Numbered from the stretch's first letter, positions 35,513-44,477 are shown. The stretch: 64,000 bases of DNA from Streptococcus rubneri (GCF_004785935.1 NZ_SRRP01000001.1:62001-126000); one strand, 5' to 3'. Notes: a model not told the origin generated them from the letters alone. A program made the numbers and translations.

Positions 35513-35565
35513 GACTGAGAAAGATAGCTGCAAAGAGCTCGTCGATTCACTCAGTCTTTTTTTAA
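35513..35565 (+). terminator. Intrinsic terminator
   Basis: GACTGAG / CTCAGTC closes a stem with an inner AGCT..AGCT hairpin and is followed by seven Ts. Confidence 0.8.
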
Positions 35566-35607
35566 AAAAATTTTTAAAAAAACTTTACTCATTCATTTTG
35601 GATTCAG

Positions 35608-35955
35608 GGGAATGCTGTCTTGCTTACCCGGATGCTGGATAATCTATTGAGCAATGCAGTGAAATTCACCAAGAGCAAGGTTGCCATCCGATTGGAAGCT
35701 AGTCAAGGTGGTGCAATTCTCAAAGTGGCGGATGATGGGATTGGGCCAGATCATCTGAGCAAGATTTGGGACCGCTTCTATCAGGTGGAGGATTCCCGGA
35801 ATAAGGGCCTCAATAGTGGTATCGGGCTGGGCTTATCCTTTATTAAGGACATTGCAGACCTCCATCGAGCAGAGGTGAAGATCATTTCCGAAGATGGTAA
35901 AGGAAGTCTCTTTTGTGTGACTTTCCCACAGATCCAGGACAAGACTTCTGTCTAA
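35608..35955 (+). pseudogene. Histidine-kinase remnant (ATPase domain only)
   Basis: The frame opens with GNAVLLTRMLDNLLSNAVKFT, i.e. the N-box helix, and continues through G1 (VADDGIGP), F (WDRFYQVEDS) and G2 (SGIGLGLSFIKDIADLH) to the end. Everything N-terminal, including the phospho-His, is missing. There is no SD or promoter, and a terminator lies just upstream. It is a 3' fragment of a two-component kinase left after deletion or recombination. The immunity array starts about 170 bases later, so this may mark its left junction. Confidence 0.8.
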
Positions 35956-36019
35956 GACGGTTGATTGAGCGATCGGTATGGGTTGAAAAGGTAAAATAAC
36001 AAAGTAAAATAATAAGGAT

Positions 36020-36056
36020 AAAATGAGTCTAGTAAAACCGATAGGCTCATTTTCTA
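36020..36056 (+). terminator. Intrinsic terminator at the left edge of the immunity array
   Basis: AAAATGAGTCTA, ten-base loop, TAGGCTCATTTT (one T-G pair), then CTATTTT. Confidence 0.85.
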
Positions 36057-36083
36057 TTTTAGCTTTATGGAAAGAGAATCTTA

Positions 36084-36092
36084 TGGTATGAT
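36084..36092 (+). promoter_or_regulatory. Extended -10 promoter before the immunity array
   Basis: TGGTATGAT lies 36 bases before the first array gene. Few convincing promoters are visible inside the array, so this may be the main one. Confidence 0.5.
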
Positions 36093-36127
36093 AGCCTAAA
36101 AGGGACCTGTAATATGGAGGTCAAACT

Positions 36128-36577
36128 ATGGAAAGAGAGACTCAAAAAGGAGAAGAGATGCTCGTATTGACAGATACAGATCCAGCTGTTTCAAGAGAAG
36201 ACCTGTTACAATTTGAGGAGTTTCTTGGAAAGAACTTGCCGGAAGCCATGAAGGATTTTTATCTCAAGTACAACGGTGGCCAGCCCCAAGTAAGGGGTGT
36301 TCACGATGATTATCATCTCTTTCCTTTCAATTCCTTTGATTCACTTGAAGAGATGAGGAAGTCTATGAAATGGTTTGACGATGAGGCTGTGCCTGCTGGA
36401 TTTAAGGCTACAGACCTTCTCCATTTTGCCTATGATCCTGGATCGGGAAACTATGCTCTTTCTTTAAGGGCAGAAGATTATGGCAAGGTCTACTTCTATG
36501 TTTTAGAAGAAAAAGCTGAGTTGTATGGTCAATGGCCATCTTTTGAGGATTTTTTGAATTCCTTTGTTGAAGAGTGA
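36128..36577 (+). CDS. SUKH (SMI1/KNR4) immunity-like protein
   Basis: A product of 149 residues. The SUKH plan is clear: REDLLQFEEFLGKNLPEAMKDFYLKYNGG (helix pair and the YNGG turn), then HLFPFNSFDSLEEM, then HFAYDPGSGNYALSLR and the closing WPSFEDFLNSFVEE. SUKH proteins neutralise diverse nuclease toxins. In-frame ATG 36158 (after AAAAGGAGAAGAG) is a likelier start than 36128 by SD position. First gene of the array. Confidence 0.85.
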   Translation: MERETQKGEEMLVLTDTDPAVSREDLLQFEEFLGKNLPEAMKDFYLKYNGGQPQVRGVHDDYHLFPFNSFDSLEEMRKSMKWFDDEAVPAGFKATDLLHFAYDPGSGNYALSLRAEDYGKVYFYVLEEKAELYGQWPSFEDFLNSFVEE

Positions 36578-36595
36578 GACTAAAAAGGAGACGAG

Positions 36596-36934
36596 ATGCG
36601 GAAACACCAAGAACTTTCACTAGAGCAGATCATCGAGCAGATGCGTGTGGACAAGTTATCATCAGATGATTTTTGCCTCTATGCTAAGGAGTATGGAGAA
36701 CTGAGACTTAATAGCCTCTATTGGGTATCAGATTATCCAGATGTCGTGGAAGACCGTGATGTTTACCCGACAGATGTAGCGGAGCAAGGTCTTCAACTAA
36801 TCTACTATGGAGAGCAGTTGATTGATGTCCTTGCAGCCGCACTTGAGGAAAAGCCAGATGCAAGTCCCCAAGATTTGGTCGAGGCTTTGAAATATTATCA
36901 TCAGCATGATAGCTTTATGCCCTTTGAACCCTAG
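36596..36934 (+). CDS. Small acidic immunity-array protein (DUF7716-like), unknown function
   Basis: A product of 112 residues with a good SD (AAAAGGAG). It starts SLEQIIEQMRVDKLSSDDFCLYAK and ends in an amphipathic helix around SPQDLVEALKYYHQHDSFM. From memory this resembles DUF7716 proteins found in bacterial immunity gene arrays; I am not certain. No signal or membrane helix. It follows the SUKH gene by 18 bases. Confidence 0.55.
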   Translation: MRKHQELSLEQIIEQMRVDKLSSDDFCLYAKEYGELRLNSLYWVSDYPDVVEDRDVYPTDVAEQGLQLIYYGEQLIDVLAAALEEKPDASPQDLVEALKYYHQHDSFMPFEP

Positions 36935-36996
36935 TAACAAAAACTAGAATATTGCAGTTCCATAGACAAAAAAATATAAAAAGGAGTTAAGAAAAG

Positions 36997-37365
36997 ATGG
37001 ATTATAAAAACATAAATAAAAGAATTGCCCCTTTTACCTTGCTAGTCTTTGATGAGGATCCTCAAAAGGTCCGAGGATCGCTCATTTATTACCCTGATGG
37101 AGAATACAGACAGGAAGTATTTGACACTCGAGAAGACGAAGGGGTCGAAGGGAATGGCTACGATTGGGCATCTCTGGCTTTGGTATTTTTGGAGGAAAAA
37201 ATGCCTGAATTAAGCGATGCTATCGACTTTGATCCGGAAGGAAGTATGTTTTGTGCCTATTCTTCCAATGTAGACGCCTTAGCTAGATTTGCTCTTGGAT
37301 TGAAAGAGTTTTGTGATGATATCGACACTATGAAAGACTTGTTTAGTCGAGCGGAGCTGGATTAA
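36997..37365 (+). CDS. Imm51-family immunity protein
   Basis: A product of 122 residues. The Imm51 signature EGNGYDWASLALVFLEEKMPEL and the following DFDPEGSMFCAYSSN are unmistakable. The family is predicted to neutralise secreted polymorphic toxins. Strong SD (AAAAAGGAG). There is no toxin beside it, where such genes normally sit. Confidence 0.85.
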   Translation: MDYKNINKRIAPFTLLVFDEDPQKVRGSLIYYPDGEYRQEVFDTREDEGVEGNGYDWASLALVFLEEKMPELSDAIDFDPEGSMFCAYSSNVDALARFALGLKEFCDDIDTMKDLFSRAELD

Positions 37366-37441
37366 CCTCCCCCCCTCCAAAGTTTAGGAGTTAAAATAGA
37401 GACAGTCGATTAAATAGAACAATTAAAAGATGGAGCAGGAC

Positions 37442-38257
37442 ATGGTTGGGAAAGATGGGATTATCATAAAGGATGGCCAGGTCATCCTAAACAGTGGTGA
37501 GAAGCTATCGATTGAAAATCTAATAGAGGAAGCGAGTAGGATTCGTTTCATTAGTAATCAGCACTTTAAGGATACAAGCATCAGTATACTAGAGAGTTCA
37601 CGAGTCATATTTGAAAACTGTATCTTTGAGAATGTCGTTTTTGAAAACTGTGATTTAAGGGAAATCAGCTTTAAAAATCATACAGTTATTCGAAACTGTA
37701 CTCTCAGACGATGCAATTTAAATGGAACTTTATTTTATGACAGTCACATTATATCGTCTATCTTCCTTTCTTGTCAGATGAAGCGTCCTTTTTTGGAGAA
37801 TGTCAGTGAGATGAGTGCTTGTCTCTTTAAAAAGTGTAGGATGCACGACATTTTCTTTCCCCTACCGGAATTTCAATCTAATAAAATTATTGGAAAACTG
37901 TCTGAATGTACCTTTGGGTCGAAGACACAGAAAGTAGAAAAGTTGCACGCAGATCTATCAGAGGCTCATCTGACTTTTGTCGATTTCCTGCTTTGTGATT
38001 TGACGGAGACCATTCGTCCCGAGGATCCAGATATTCTTTATATAAAAAACCTGAGTGAACGGTCAAAGAAGGCTCAGGAAAAAATAGTGAACATCCAAGA
38101 TGATACAAAAAGGCGAGCTCTTTCTATCTATACAGAGAGTTGGATGAATGAAAAGTATGTGGATTATTTCATGAGTCGCAAAGATTACCAATGGGCCTGG
38201 GACGAACACTTTAAGGATGTAGCCAAGTGTTTGGAACTTGACTGGGTCCTTGACTAG
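37442..38257 (+). CDS. Pentapeptide-repeat-like protein of the immunity array
   Basis: A product of 271 residues from ATG 37442 (GGAG just before; ATG 37430 has no SD). The middle (about 45-150) is a run of beta-helix-like coils such as VIFENCIFENVVFENCDLREISF and CTLRRCNLNGTLF, in which every fifth residue is Leu, Phe or Cys. Towards the C-terminus is a helical domain (about 190-271). Such folds can mimic DNA and shield gyrase, but here the company suggests an immunity role. Not a named Imm family that I recognise. Confidence 0.6.
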   Translation: MVGKDGIIIKDGQVILNSGEKLSIENLIEEASRIRFISNQHFKDTSISILESSRVIFENCIFENVVFENCDLREISFKNHTVIRNCTLRRCNLNGTLFYDSHIISSIFLSCQMKRPFLENVSEMSACLFKKCRMHDIFFPLPEFQSNKIIGKLSECTFGSKTQKVEKLHADLSEAHLTFVDFLLCDLTETIRPEDPDILYIKNLSERSKKAQEKIVNIQDDTKRRALSIYTESWMNEKYVDYFMSRKDYQWAWDEHFKDVAKCLELDWVLD

Positions 38258-38307
38258 CTCTTATGTGAATAGTATCAGAGCTAGTTAGCAGAAGAAAGGA
38301 TAGAAAA

Positions 38308-38868
38308 ATGACAGTTACTATCGATGAATTCGTGAAGGAGCAAGGCTTTTGTGTGGTATCTACAGAGGAGAAACCATTTCGTCTGGATGAGGTCCGTTTC
38401 AACCTTTTGGCATATTTAGAGGATTATTCTAAAATGGGATTTTCTTTTGTCAAAGTAGCTACTGATCTAGTAAAACTAAGGAAAGAGCAAGAGAGTTATA
38501 GGCTTTTTGGCCAGTGTTTTTTAGGATTTTTTGTGATTGGAGAAGAGGAGCAAATCTTTTTACTTTGCAATCGAGAAGGAAGAGAAGTTTTTCAAGAAGA
38601 TAGAGTTTTTGTCAATTCTTCCTTGCAAGCTTTTATTTCCTCTTATTCGCTCTTTCTATCAAGCATCTTTCTTTTGAAAGCAAAGTTTTATGAGATTGAG
38701 CAAGATGAAGTCGAAGAAATTGCAGCAAACTTGAAGAGTCAAGTACTTGCCCTAGATAAGCACCTTGAACAACAATTGCCCTTTTGGGAGCATATGGCTT
38801 ATTTGATAGAAGACGATGGAATTGTTCTAAGAGATGATCTCTTTCATATCTTAAATAAAGAGCAGTAG
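38308..38868 (+). CDS. Immunity-array protein, tentative SUKH-4-like
   Basis: A product of 186 residues. FLGFFVIGEEEQIFLLCNREGREVFQED and LQAFISSYSLFLSSIF match the core of SUKH-4 proteins (nucleotide-deaminase and nuclease immunity), but the N-terminus does not help. Good SD AAAGGATAG. No signal peptide. If it is not SUKH it is an unknown family; its context makes toxin immunity the leading idea. Confidence 0.5.
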   Translation: MTVTIDEFVKEQGFCVVSTEEKPFRLDEVRFNLLAYLEDYSKMGFSFVKVATDLVKLRKEQESYRLFGQCFLGFFVIGEEEQIFLLCNREGREVFQEDRVFVNSSLQAFISSYSLFLSSIFLLKAKFYEIEQDEVEEIAANLKSQVLALDKHLEQQLPFWEHMAYLIEDDGIVLRDDLFHILNKEQ

Positions 38869-38887
38869 GAATAGAATAAAATTAATT

Positions 38888-39400
38888 ATGGAGAAAAAAT
38901 TGCCCCAGATAAAGATTCGTGAGTGGAATGAAAAGCCAAGAACAAAACTTCGATTTATTAAAATTGGTGATATTTTTTGCTATCAATTTTCGGAGGAAAT
39001 GTTTGTATTTGGTCAAATCCTTGGAAAAGTAAATGTTGGTCATGTCATTCAATTTTTCGATTTCTTTCAAGCAAGTCCTACTATAACAGTTGAGGAGCTA
39101 AGTCGTGCTCAATTTATAGGTAAGCCCATCATTGTAGACTCCTACACCTTGTTTGATCGAAGTCCAGTATGGTTTTGGCAGATAATTGGTCACCAAGCGG
39201 ATTTTGATCCAAGCCCTTTTAAGGATTTAGCCTTTAAATGGGGAGATCCAAATGGTCCTCACTTTGGGAAGGTCTGGCTAGATGGTAGGCGGGAACCTAA
39301 GATTTTTTCTAGGGAAGAAGTTGAGGAGCTGGACTGGGAAGCCTGTGCCGGAAGTATAGTTTATAACAGAATATTGGAAGAAGAACTGGCAAGCAGATGA
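38888..39400 (+). CDS. Imm26-family immunity protein
   Basis: A product of 170 residues. The Imm26 pattern is seen: RFIKIGDIFCYQFSEEMFVFGQILGK (beta-strands of the barrel), then VIQFFDFF, and a C-terminal IGHQ..FKWGDPNGPHFGKVW region. The family usually guards against nuclease toxins. The SD is weak, so its translation may depend on the gene upstream (20-base gap). Confidence 0.7.
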   Translation: MEKKLPQIKIREWNEKPRTKLRFIKIGDIFCYQFSEEMFVFGQILGKVNVGHVIQFFDFFQASPTITVEELSRAQFIGKPIIVDSYTLFDRSPVWFWQIIGHQADFDPSPFKDLAFKWGDPNGPHFGKVWLDGRREPKIFSREEVEELDWEACAGSIVYNRILEEELASR

Positions 39401-39416
39401 AATAAAGGAGTTTGAG

Positions 39417-40043
39417 ATGGACTATGTAGATGAGTTGACTTCAGGACGAACGCCCTTGGTAAAAAAGGCAGCGAAAAAAATTTTAAAAGGCAGACTAAAA
39501 GGATATGGACCATTCTTGCATCAGGCCTTGGAAGGGGAGATGGAAAAGCCTAAATCATGGGAATCACAAATGTACTTGCTCTACGCCATGGCCGCAACGG
39601 ATTGTACAGAAGAAGTCCCCTATCTCAAGTCATTACTGCTGAGAGACATCCCAACCCCTGTAACCTATCGCTCTCTAGCAGTAGCGATTGCTTATCTAGA
39701 AAATTTAGAAACAGAGAACTTGTCTTTTGTTTATGAGTCCTTGGAATCGAATAACTTATTGCAAGCTGCAGGTGCTTGTGCAGCACTCTATCTGAGAAAG
39801 ATTGTGCTGAAAGATGACGATTTTGAGAAAATCATGAACTTTATCACCAAGGATGTTTATTTGGAAAATATAAGAGGAACAATCGCTCCGTTTATGTTCA
39901 TTTTGGCTGCATCTTATCTATATCCAGAACAGAATCGCCAGAAAATTGTAGACTTTTCCCGTCAATTTAATGAAGTACATATAAATACAATCATTGAGGA
40001 TGTATCCAAAGGAAAGGACGGCAGGAGGATTAGGCTATTCTAA
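39417..40043 (+). CDS. HEAT-like helical repeat protein, paralogue 1
   Basis: A product of 208 residues, all helical, starting VDELTSGRTPLVKKAAKKILKGRLKG. Two-helix units with alternating hydrophobic residues suggest HEAT or ARM-like repeats. Strong SD AAAGGAG. A close paralogue lies at 46190-46816 (roughly two thirds of residues identical by eye), with a block around MYLLYAMAATDC that is nearly identical also in DNA. Not a family I can name. Likely an immunity protein by position. Confidence 0.6.
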   Translation: MDYVDELTSGRTPLVKKAAKKILKGRLKGYGPFLHQALEGEMEKPKSWESQMYLLYAMAATDCTEEVPYLKSLLLRDIPTPVTYRSLAVAIAYLENLETENLSFVYESLESNNLLQAAGACAALYLRKIVLKDDDFEKIMNFITKDVYLENIRGTIAPFMFILAASYLYPEQNRQKIVDFSRQFNEVHINTIIEDVSKGKDGRRIRLF

Positions 40044-40140
40044 GACCTACTTAAAGAGAGAAGTTACCATCTCCTTAAAGAGGGAAACAATGAATCTTAA
40101 AAAGAAGACTTATATTCATTTTTAAAAAGGAGTTCATACT

Positions 40141-40530
40141 GTGAAATGGTTTGAAAAAGCAGTAGGAAGGGAAAAGATTATTCATTTATTTGATGGTGAT
40201 TTGGACTTGAATAATGTATTTCTTGATACTGTGTTATGTTACGATTACAAATTAGATCTTGTCTTTTATTTATTTGATTTACCAACTAATTTCCCTGAAA
40301 AGTGGCAGAAAAGTGCATTTAATGCCATAAAAATTAATTTAGAGTTTTTTAATTTAGATGAAATCCATTTTTATTCTAAGGGGATTCATAAGGTGAATGG
40401 TCAACTGGAACTGCTTTTTTTAGAGAATAAGGTTGAATTCAATTTTAAAAACCAAAATGATGTGATGTTATCGGGATCTTCTGACCTAGTTAGAATTGCT
40501 GAGATTACTCCTGTGAAGATTGATACTTAA
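40141..40530 (+). CDS. Imm50-family immunity protein
   Basis: A GTG start with the excellent SD AAAAAGGAG; 129 residues. The N-terminal KWFEKAVGREKIIHLFDG, the strand with DLVFYLFDLPTNFPEKWQKS and the alternating beta-pattern to the end fit Imm50. Very AT-rich compared with the core genes around the array. Family call from memory of the pattern. Confidence 0.65.
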   Translation: MKWFEKAVGREKIIHLFDGDLDLNNVFLDTVLCYDYKLDLVFYLFDLPTNFPEKWQKSAFNAIKINLEFFNLDEIHFYSKGIHKVNGQLELLFLENKVEFNFKNQNDVMLSGSSDLVRIAEITPVKIDT

Positions 40531-40682
40531 AGATTTCTTGCGGAGATTCAGAATGATCAAACAATCTTCCATTATTAGGAGGGACACCGCGACTATGGGA
40601 AAAAGTGAAGGAAGAGCACAAACATTATACCTTGACCTAAGGCTAAACCTTTCTACAAGAAAAAAACTGCGAGACCACGAAT

Positions 40683-41396
40683 ATGAAGTTAGAGTATTTC
40701 GAATTAGATAAGCCCTATGTGGAAAATCAACAGAGGATTGAGGAGCTGATGGACTTAGCTACGTTAACATACGAGGAAGCTAGAATTAAGGACTATCGAC
40801 AGAATTGGAAAGACCTGCGAAGAGCGTTCGTATATGAATCCAAATGTATGACCTCTATGGTAGAACGCCTCTTTAAACCAGTTGTGACCAAGGATTGTTG
40901 GAAAATCATCGTAGAATGTGTAGATACGATTGGCAATCCAGCTATCATGAACCTACTTGGTGTCTATACTGTTCAGGTCTTATTTGATTTTTCTAGCTAT
41001 GAAAGCTCGAGTCCATTGGAACAGAAAAAGCTGCTCTTAGGGGCCTTGCTAAAAGGGGTAAAGCGCGTGTTTCAGGAGCTCTCTATTCCATACTCCTTGA
41101 TAGAGGATGTAGTCAATGAAATAGAGAAAAACGATTATGAAAATAGCTGGGAGTGGAAAAGGAAGAAGATCCAATCCACAACCTATTCCATTCAAGTGGA
41201 GCATCAGCTTGATAAGGTGGATTTGTTTTGGAAGATAGAGCAAAAGGATAAGAGCATCCGTCAGTTGATTCAATCCTGCCCTGCTCATGAGATGGATTAT
41301 GGGGCTAAGCTTGGTAAACTGGAAGCAAAAAGTAACTTCCTGTATCTGCTGGATAAAGAGAATGAGGTTGTGAGCAAAATTTCTGTTTCAGAATGA
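40683..41396 (+). CDS. Immunity-array protein of unknown family (237 aa)
   Basis: Not recognised. Residues ~15-130 are helical with Trp and Cys positions (DYRQNWKDLRRAFVYESKCM; KDCWKIIVECVDTIGNPAIM). The rest has beta-strand periodicity (TYSIQVEHQLDKVDLFWKIEQ). The helical-then-beta plan suggests two domains. Weak SD. The 150 bases before it (40531-40682) hold only a 63-codon frame, which I take to be non-coding. Confidence 0.5.
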   Translation: MKLEYFELDKPYVENQQRIEELMDLATLTYEEARIKDYRQNWKDLRRAFVYESKCMTSMVERLFKPVVTKDCWKIIVECVDTIGNPAIMNLLGVYTVQVLFDFSSYESSSPLEQKKLLLGALLKGVKRVFQELSIPYSLIEDVVNEIEKNDYENSWEWKRKKIQSTTYSIQVEHQLDKVDLFWKIEQKDKSIRQLIQSCPAHEMDYGAKLGKLEAKSNFLYLLDKENEVVSKISVSE

Positions 41397-41409
41397 TGGA
41401 GCACAAACA

Positions 41410-41850
41410 ATGAGTGACTTAAAAAAGAAATTATCCTTGTTAAAAGTGAAAAGACGAATCAAGAGTTTGAAGGGGATAAAGGATGTCCATTTTCTGACCG
41501 ATAAACCTAAAGAAATTGCTTGGTATGCTGGGGAGTTGAATCCTATAGACTCTCCGATTCCTTGCCTTTATGAGTTTTCTATCGACCTTACTACTAAAGA
41601 TCTAAGTAGGTCAATTCAAAGTCTTGTTGGCAATAGCAGTCGGTTTATCCTAGTTTTTTGGGAGTTTTCACCAGTTTACGTCTTGTTTCAAATGGAGTCT
41701 TTGGATGACTTTTTGCCCTCTTATTCTACTGAATTTTCTACCAGCGACCTGACACTTTTCTTTCAAGACCAGGAAAAAGTACTGGATCTCCATTTAGCGG
41801 AGGATAAAGTAGAAGTGAGAGTCTTGGAGAATAAATCTAAGAGCCCGTAG
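41410..41850 (+). CDS. Immunity-array protein of unknown family (146 aa)
   Basis: Not recognised. It has a basic N-terminal helix (SDLKKKLSLLKVKRRIKSLKG), then a soluble mixed alpha/beta part with FILVFWEFSPVYVLFQM and an acidic loop FFQDQEKVLDLHL. GGAG lies 8 bases before the ATG. It is 13 bases after the gene before it, so the two are likely co-translated. Confidence 0.45.
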   Translation: MSDLKKKLSLLKVKRRIKSLKGIKDVHFLTDKPKEIAWYAGELNPIDSPIPCLYEFSIDLTTKDLSRSIQSLVGNSSRFILVFWEFSPVYVLFQMESLDDFLPSYSTEFSTSDLTLFFQDQEKVLDLHLAEDKVEVRVLENKSKSP

Positions 41851-41948
41851 ATTCTATAAATTGAAAATGAATATAGAATTAGTCGATGAAAGAGGCAAAA
41901 AGGAAAGAATGCCATTCTTGGAGAGACAAATGGTAAAGGAAGATTCTA

Positions 41949-42233
41949 ATGTGTGAAAAAGAATATTATTATTATGGTAATAGTGAGTTTATGACAGGCC
42001 TAGGAGTTATTTATACAGAGTTTACTGGTCAGCGTGCAAGTCGACAAATTAACGTTTTGAATGGGAACTCTTATGCTTCCTCTTGCCTACAGGATTACGT
42101 TCCAGAAGTAGGGTTTCTACTCTATGATGGTCGAAAAGATGAGTTGGATCTATCAGACTCCATCAAGATTAGTCAAGAAGAATTTGAACGAATATGGGCT
42201 CAGGCTGTCGCTAGCGGTCAGAATGATACATAA
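41949..42233 (+). CDS. Small immunity-array protein of unknown family (94 aa)
   Basis: Not recognised. Its first half has beta-strand character (EYYYYGNSEFMTGLGVIYTEF, GQRASRQINVLNGNSY), and a C-terminal helix ends in EEFERIWAQAVASGQ. SD AAAGGAAG at good distance. No signal or membrane segments. Similar one-domain acidic proteins are common among unclassified toxin antidotes. Confidence 0.45.
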   Translation: MCEKEYYYYGNSEFMTGLGVIYTEFTGQRASRQINVLNGNSYASSCLQDYVPEVGFLLYDGRKDELDLSDSIKISQEEFERIWAQAVASGQNDT

Positions 42234-42287
42234 TCGTCAGTTGAAAATAGCCAAATATAAACCAAAAAATGTGAGAGGAGTCCAATA

Positions 42288-42851
42288 ATGATGCTCAATT
42301 TGTTAAAGGAATTCGTAGAAGTCTATCATAGAAACAAGGGCTTAGGAGAGCTTGTATTTACTAGTGACTGTCTCCATATCGAAAAGCCAGATTTGTCTGG
42401 TCAATTGAAAGAGTTCTACCAACATTTGAGCTTTGAGGAAGAAGCTTATTTTAGAGGAGCTCCCTATGATCTTGCTCTAATTCCTCTCCCTCTATGTGAA
42501 GCTGCATCAGAAGGATGGCAGGATACTAGCTGGAAAGAGAGTTATGTGGTTTTTGCTCACATGATGGGGGATGAGCCAATTTTTTGTGATCTAACTAGCG
42601 AGCTTAGTCCTGTATTTGGCAAGATTCCTGGGAATTCCAAGCTCTATTGCTTAAGCCCCTCTTTATCTACTTTCTTGTCTACTTATAGTCAGATGAAAAA
42701 GCTAGAAATCACCAAGTTTGAGAATGACATCTACATTGATGAGGACCTGTCGGACTATAAAGAAGGTTTTTTAACAGGAATCATGGCTATTATCGAGGAG
42801 CAACTTCCTGAAGCCTATCGAAAAGACTTTATTGAATTTATGCTTGGCTAA
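42288..42851 (+). CDS. SUKH-like immunity-array protein, paralogue of 49676
   Basis: A product of 187 residues with SD AGAGGAG. LSGQLKEFYQHLSFEEEAYF, EPIFCDLTSELSPVF and LYCLSPSLSTFLSTYSQM appear in the same order in the protein at 49676 (LTGELLDYYQHI, DILFCDMKDDSSPVY, FYKLSESLTEFLEFY), so they form one family. The layout is close to SUKH (helix, sheet, closing helix with S/T-FL motif). Assignment to SUKH is tentative; the paralogy is clear. Confidence 0.6.
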   Translation: MMLNLLKEFVEVYHRNKGLGELVFTSDCLHIEKPDLSGQLKEFYQHLSFEEEAYFRGAPYDLALIPLPLCEAASEGWQDTSWKESYVVFAHMMGDEPIFCDLTSELSPVFGKIPGNSKLYCLSPSLSTFLSTYSQMKKLEITKFENDIYIDEDLSDYKEGFLTGIMAIIEEQLPEAYRKDFIEFMLG

Positions 42852-42878
42852 AGCCAAAGATGAAGAGATGAGAAGCAA

Positions 42879-43574
42879 ATGAAAATGAAGAATTTTTTAA
42901 AATGTTGTGAGGATCTGGTCATACAAGAAAATGGGGCCTCAGCTTTTGAACTAGAAAAACTCAAAGCTAAAAAGTTTCCGCAAGCTCACCTAGATTTGCT
43001 CTCCATAACCAATGGCTTGGAATTTTATGGTGGCTATTATCGCTTGTTTGGGACGGATTCTACTCAAGCTATTACGCTAGATTCCTGGAATTCGGATGAG
43101 CTATGGAAAGATGTCTGGAGAGATTATGTATCAGACTACTATTTTTTTGGTATGTCTGCTATTGGAGATCAATTCGCTTATAGATTGAAGGATGGGAACA
43201 TTCAAAGTCATCAAGTTTATTATTTAGATGGGATTACGATGGATGTCATCGAGATCTACGACAGTTTTGAAGCATTTTTTGAGAGGGAATTTGTTATGAA
43301 AGCCCAAGGTGGGATGGAATCTATTTTTGTTTCTGCTAGGGATCGATTTGGCAATCTAGACCTCTCCACAAGCTGTATTTATTCCCCTTCCTTAATGATA
43401 GTGAATAATCCAAGCGTTGAGAATCTCATGCTTTTACCGACAAAGGATGTCATGACTATCAACGGGGATTTGCTTGTTCAATTATCTGATTCGGAGGAGT
43501 CTATTACGAAACTAGAGCAATATCTAGACGCTTCGGGTAGAGCCAGAGTCAAGGTCATTTTTGATCGAGATTGA
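42879..43574 (+). CDS. SUKH (SMI1/KNR4) immunity-like protein with C-terminal extension
   Basis: A product of 231 residues. The first ~145 follow SUKH: ELEKLKAKKFPQAHLDLLSITNGLEFYGGYYRLFG (with ..TNGLEF as the turn), FFGMSAIGDQFAYRLKDG, and IYDSFEAFFEREF. An extra ~85-residue part follows (AQGGMESIFVSARDRFG.. to the end) which I do not recognise and which could add a second target surface. Confidence 0.7.
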   Translation: MKMKNFLKCCEDLVIQENGASAFELEKLKAKKFPQAHLDLLSITNGLEFYGGYYRLFGTDSTQAITLDSWNSDELWKDVWRDYVSDYYFFGMSAIGDQFAYRLKDGNIQSHQVYYLDGITMDVIEIYDSFEAFFEREFVMKAQGGMESIFVSARDRFGNLDLSTSCIYSPSLMIVNNPSVENLMLLPTKDVMTINGDLLVQLSDSEESITKLEQYLDASGRARVKVIFDRD

Positions 43575-43736
43575 GCAAGCAGGATATAGTTTATTTAGAA
43601 AAAATACTCTGAAGACTCGTGATTTTAACATTTTGGCGACAAGCGATGATTTAGTCTTCTAGTCAGGGTGTCATTGTAAAATGATTTAGGTTGAAAATAG
43701 AAAACGAAGCATTACTTTCATGAAAAGAGGTGAATG

Positions 43737-44477
43737 ATGACCAGTTTAGATAAATATTTAGAGATCATTAAAAAAGGATTTTCTGAAAGAGAGAATCTAA
43801 TGGTAATGGAGCCTCTACGTACGATTGAAGACATTGCACCATTATTGGACGAAACATTGACTTATAAAGAATTCATCACTATCAATCGCTTATTAAGACA
43901 AAAGTACATTGTTGAAAACCCAGAGGATATGCTGAAAGATGTAGATTTTAACCAGCTTTCTTTACCTAGCAATACAAGGGTGATTTACTTGATGGGAAGT
44001 AAAAGTGATGTGCTAGACTTTTCAAAATATGAACAAGTAGAAAAGATTTTATTAGTTGGAGCTAGAAAAGTAAGAAAGATCATCTTACCCCAGAATGATT
44101 GTGTGAAAGCTCTAGGGATATCTTCCATGACAAATTTGGAAACGATAGAGAACATTTCTTTTCATAAAGGCATGCGTTATCTGCACTTTGATTATGGTGT
44201 AAAGTTGCCCAACTTAAATTTTATTAGAGATTTAAATCAGTTACTCTATCTTTCATTTACGGCAAATAAAAAATTACCAGAATTGGATTTTATCCATCCA
44301 TCTAGTGAGCTCCGTTTTTTGGATTTTGTCGATACGTCTATTTTTAACTACGCAACAACAGTTAGCTACCTGAAGAGTCTGAAACATCTTCGTTTTTTAA
44401 CAACGGGAAGAACAAATCAAAAGCAAAGGGAACTTCTTAGAAGAGAGTTACCACATGTTTGCATACGTGAGGGGTAA
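43737..44477 (+). CDS. Leucine-rich-repeat-like immunity-array protein, paralogue 1
   Basis: A product of 246 residues from ATG 43737 (AGAGGTGA at better distance than from 43734). After a helical cap (about 1-70), units of ~22 residues recur: VIYLMGSKSDVLDFSKYEQVEKILLVGARKV.., with N/L positions of an irregular LRR. The copy at 48314 shares the plan (DILPIL, LDLSEF, VREIIFP) at about 30% by eye. An LRR scaffold in a putative antidote is unusual. Confidence 0.6.
   Translation: MTSLDKYLEIIKKGFSERENLMVMEPLRTIEDIAPLLDETLTYKEFITINRLLRQKYIVENPEDMLKDVDFNQLSLPSNTRVIYLMGSKSDVLDFSKYEQVEKILLVGARKVRKIILPQNDCVKALGISSMTNLETIENISFHKGMRYLHFDYGVKLPNLNFIRDLNQLLYLSFTANKKLPELDFIHPSSELRFLDFVDTSIFNYATTVSYLKSLKHLRFLTTGRTNQKQRELLRRELPHVCIREG

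Noticed and set aside
40520-40711. A 63-codon frame between the Imm50 gene and the gene at 40683
   Set aside because: No SD, basic random-looking composition, overlaps both neighbours.
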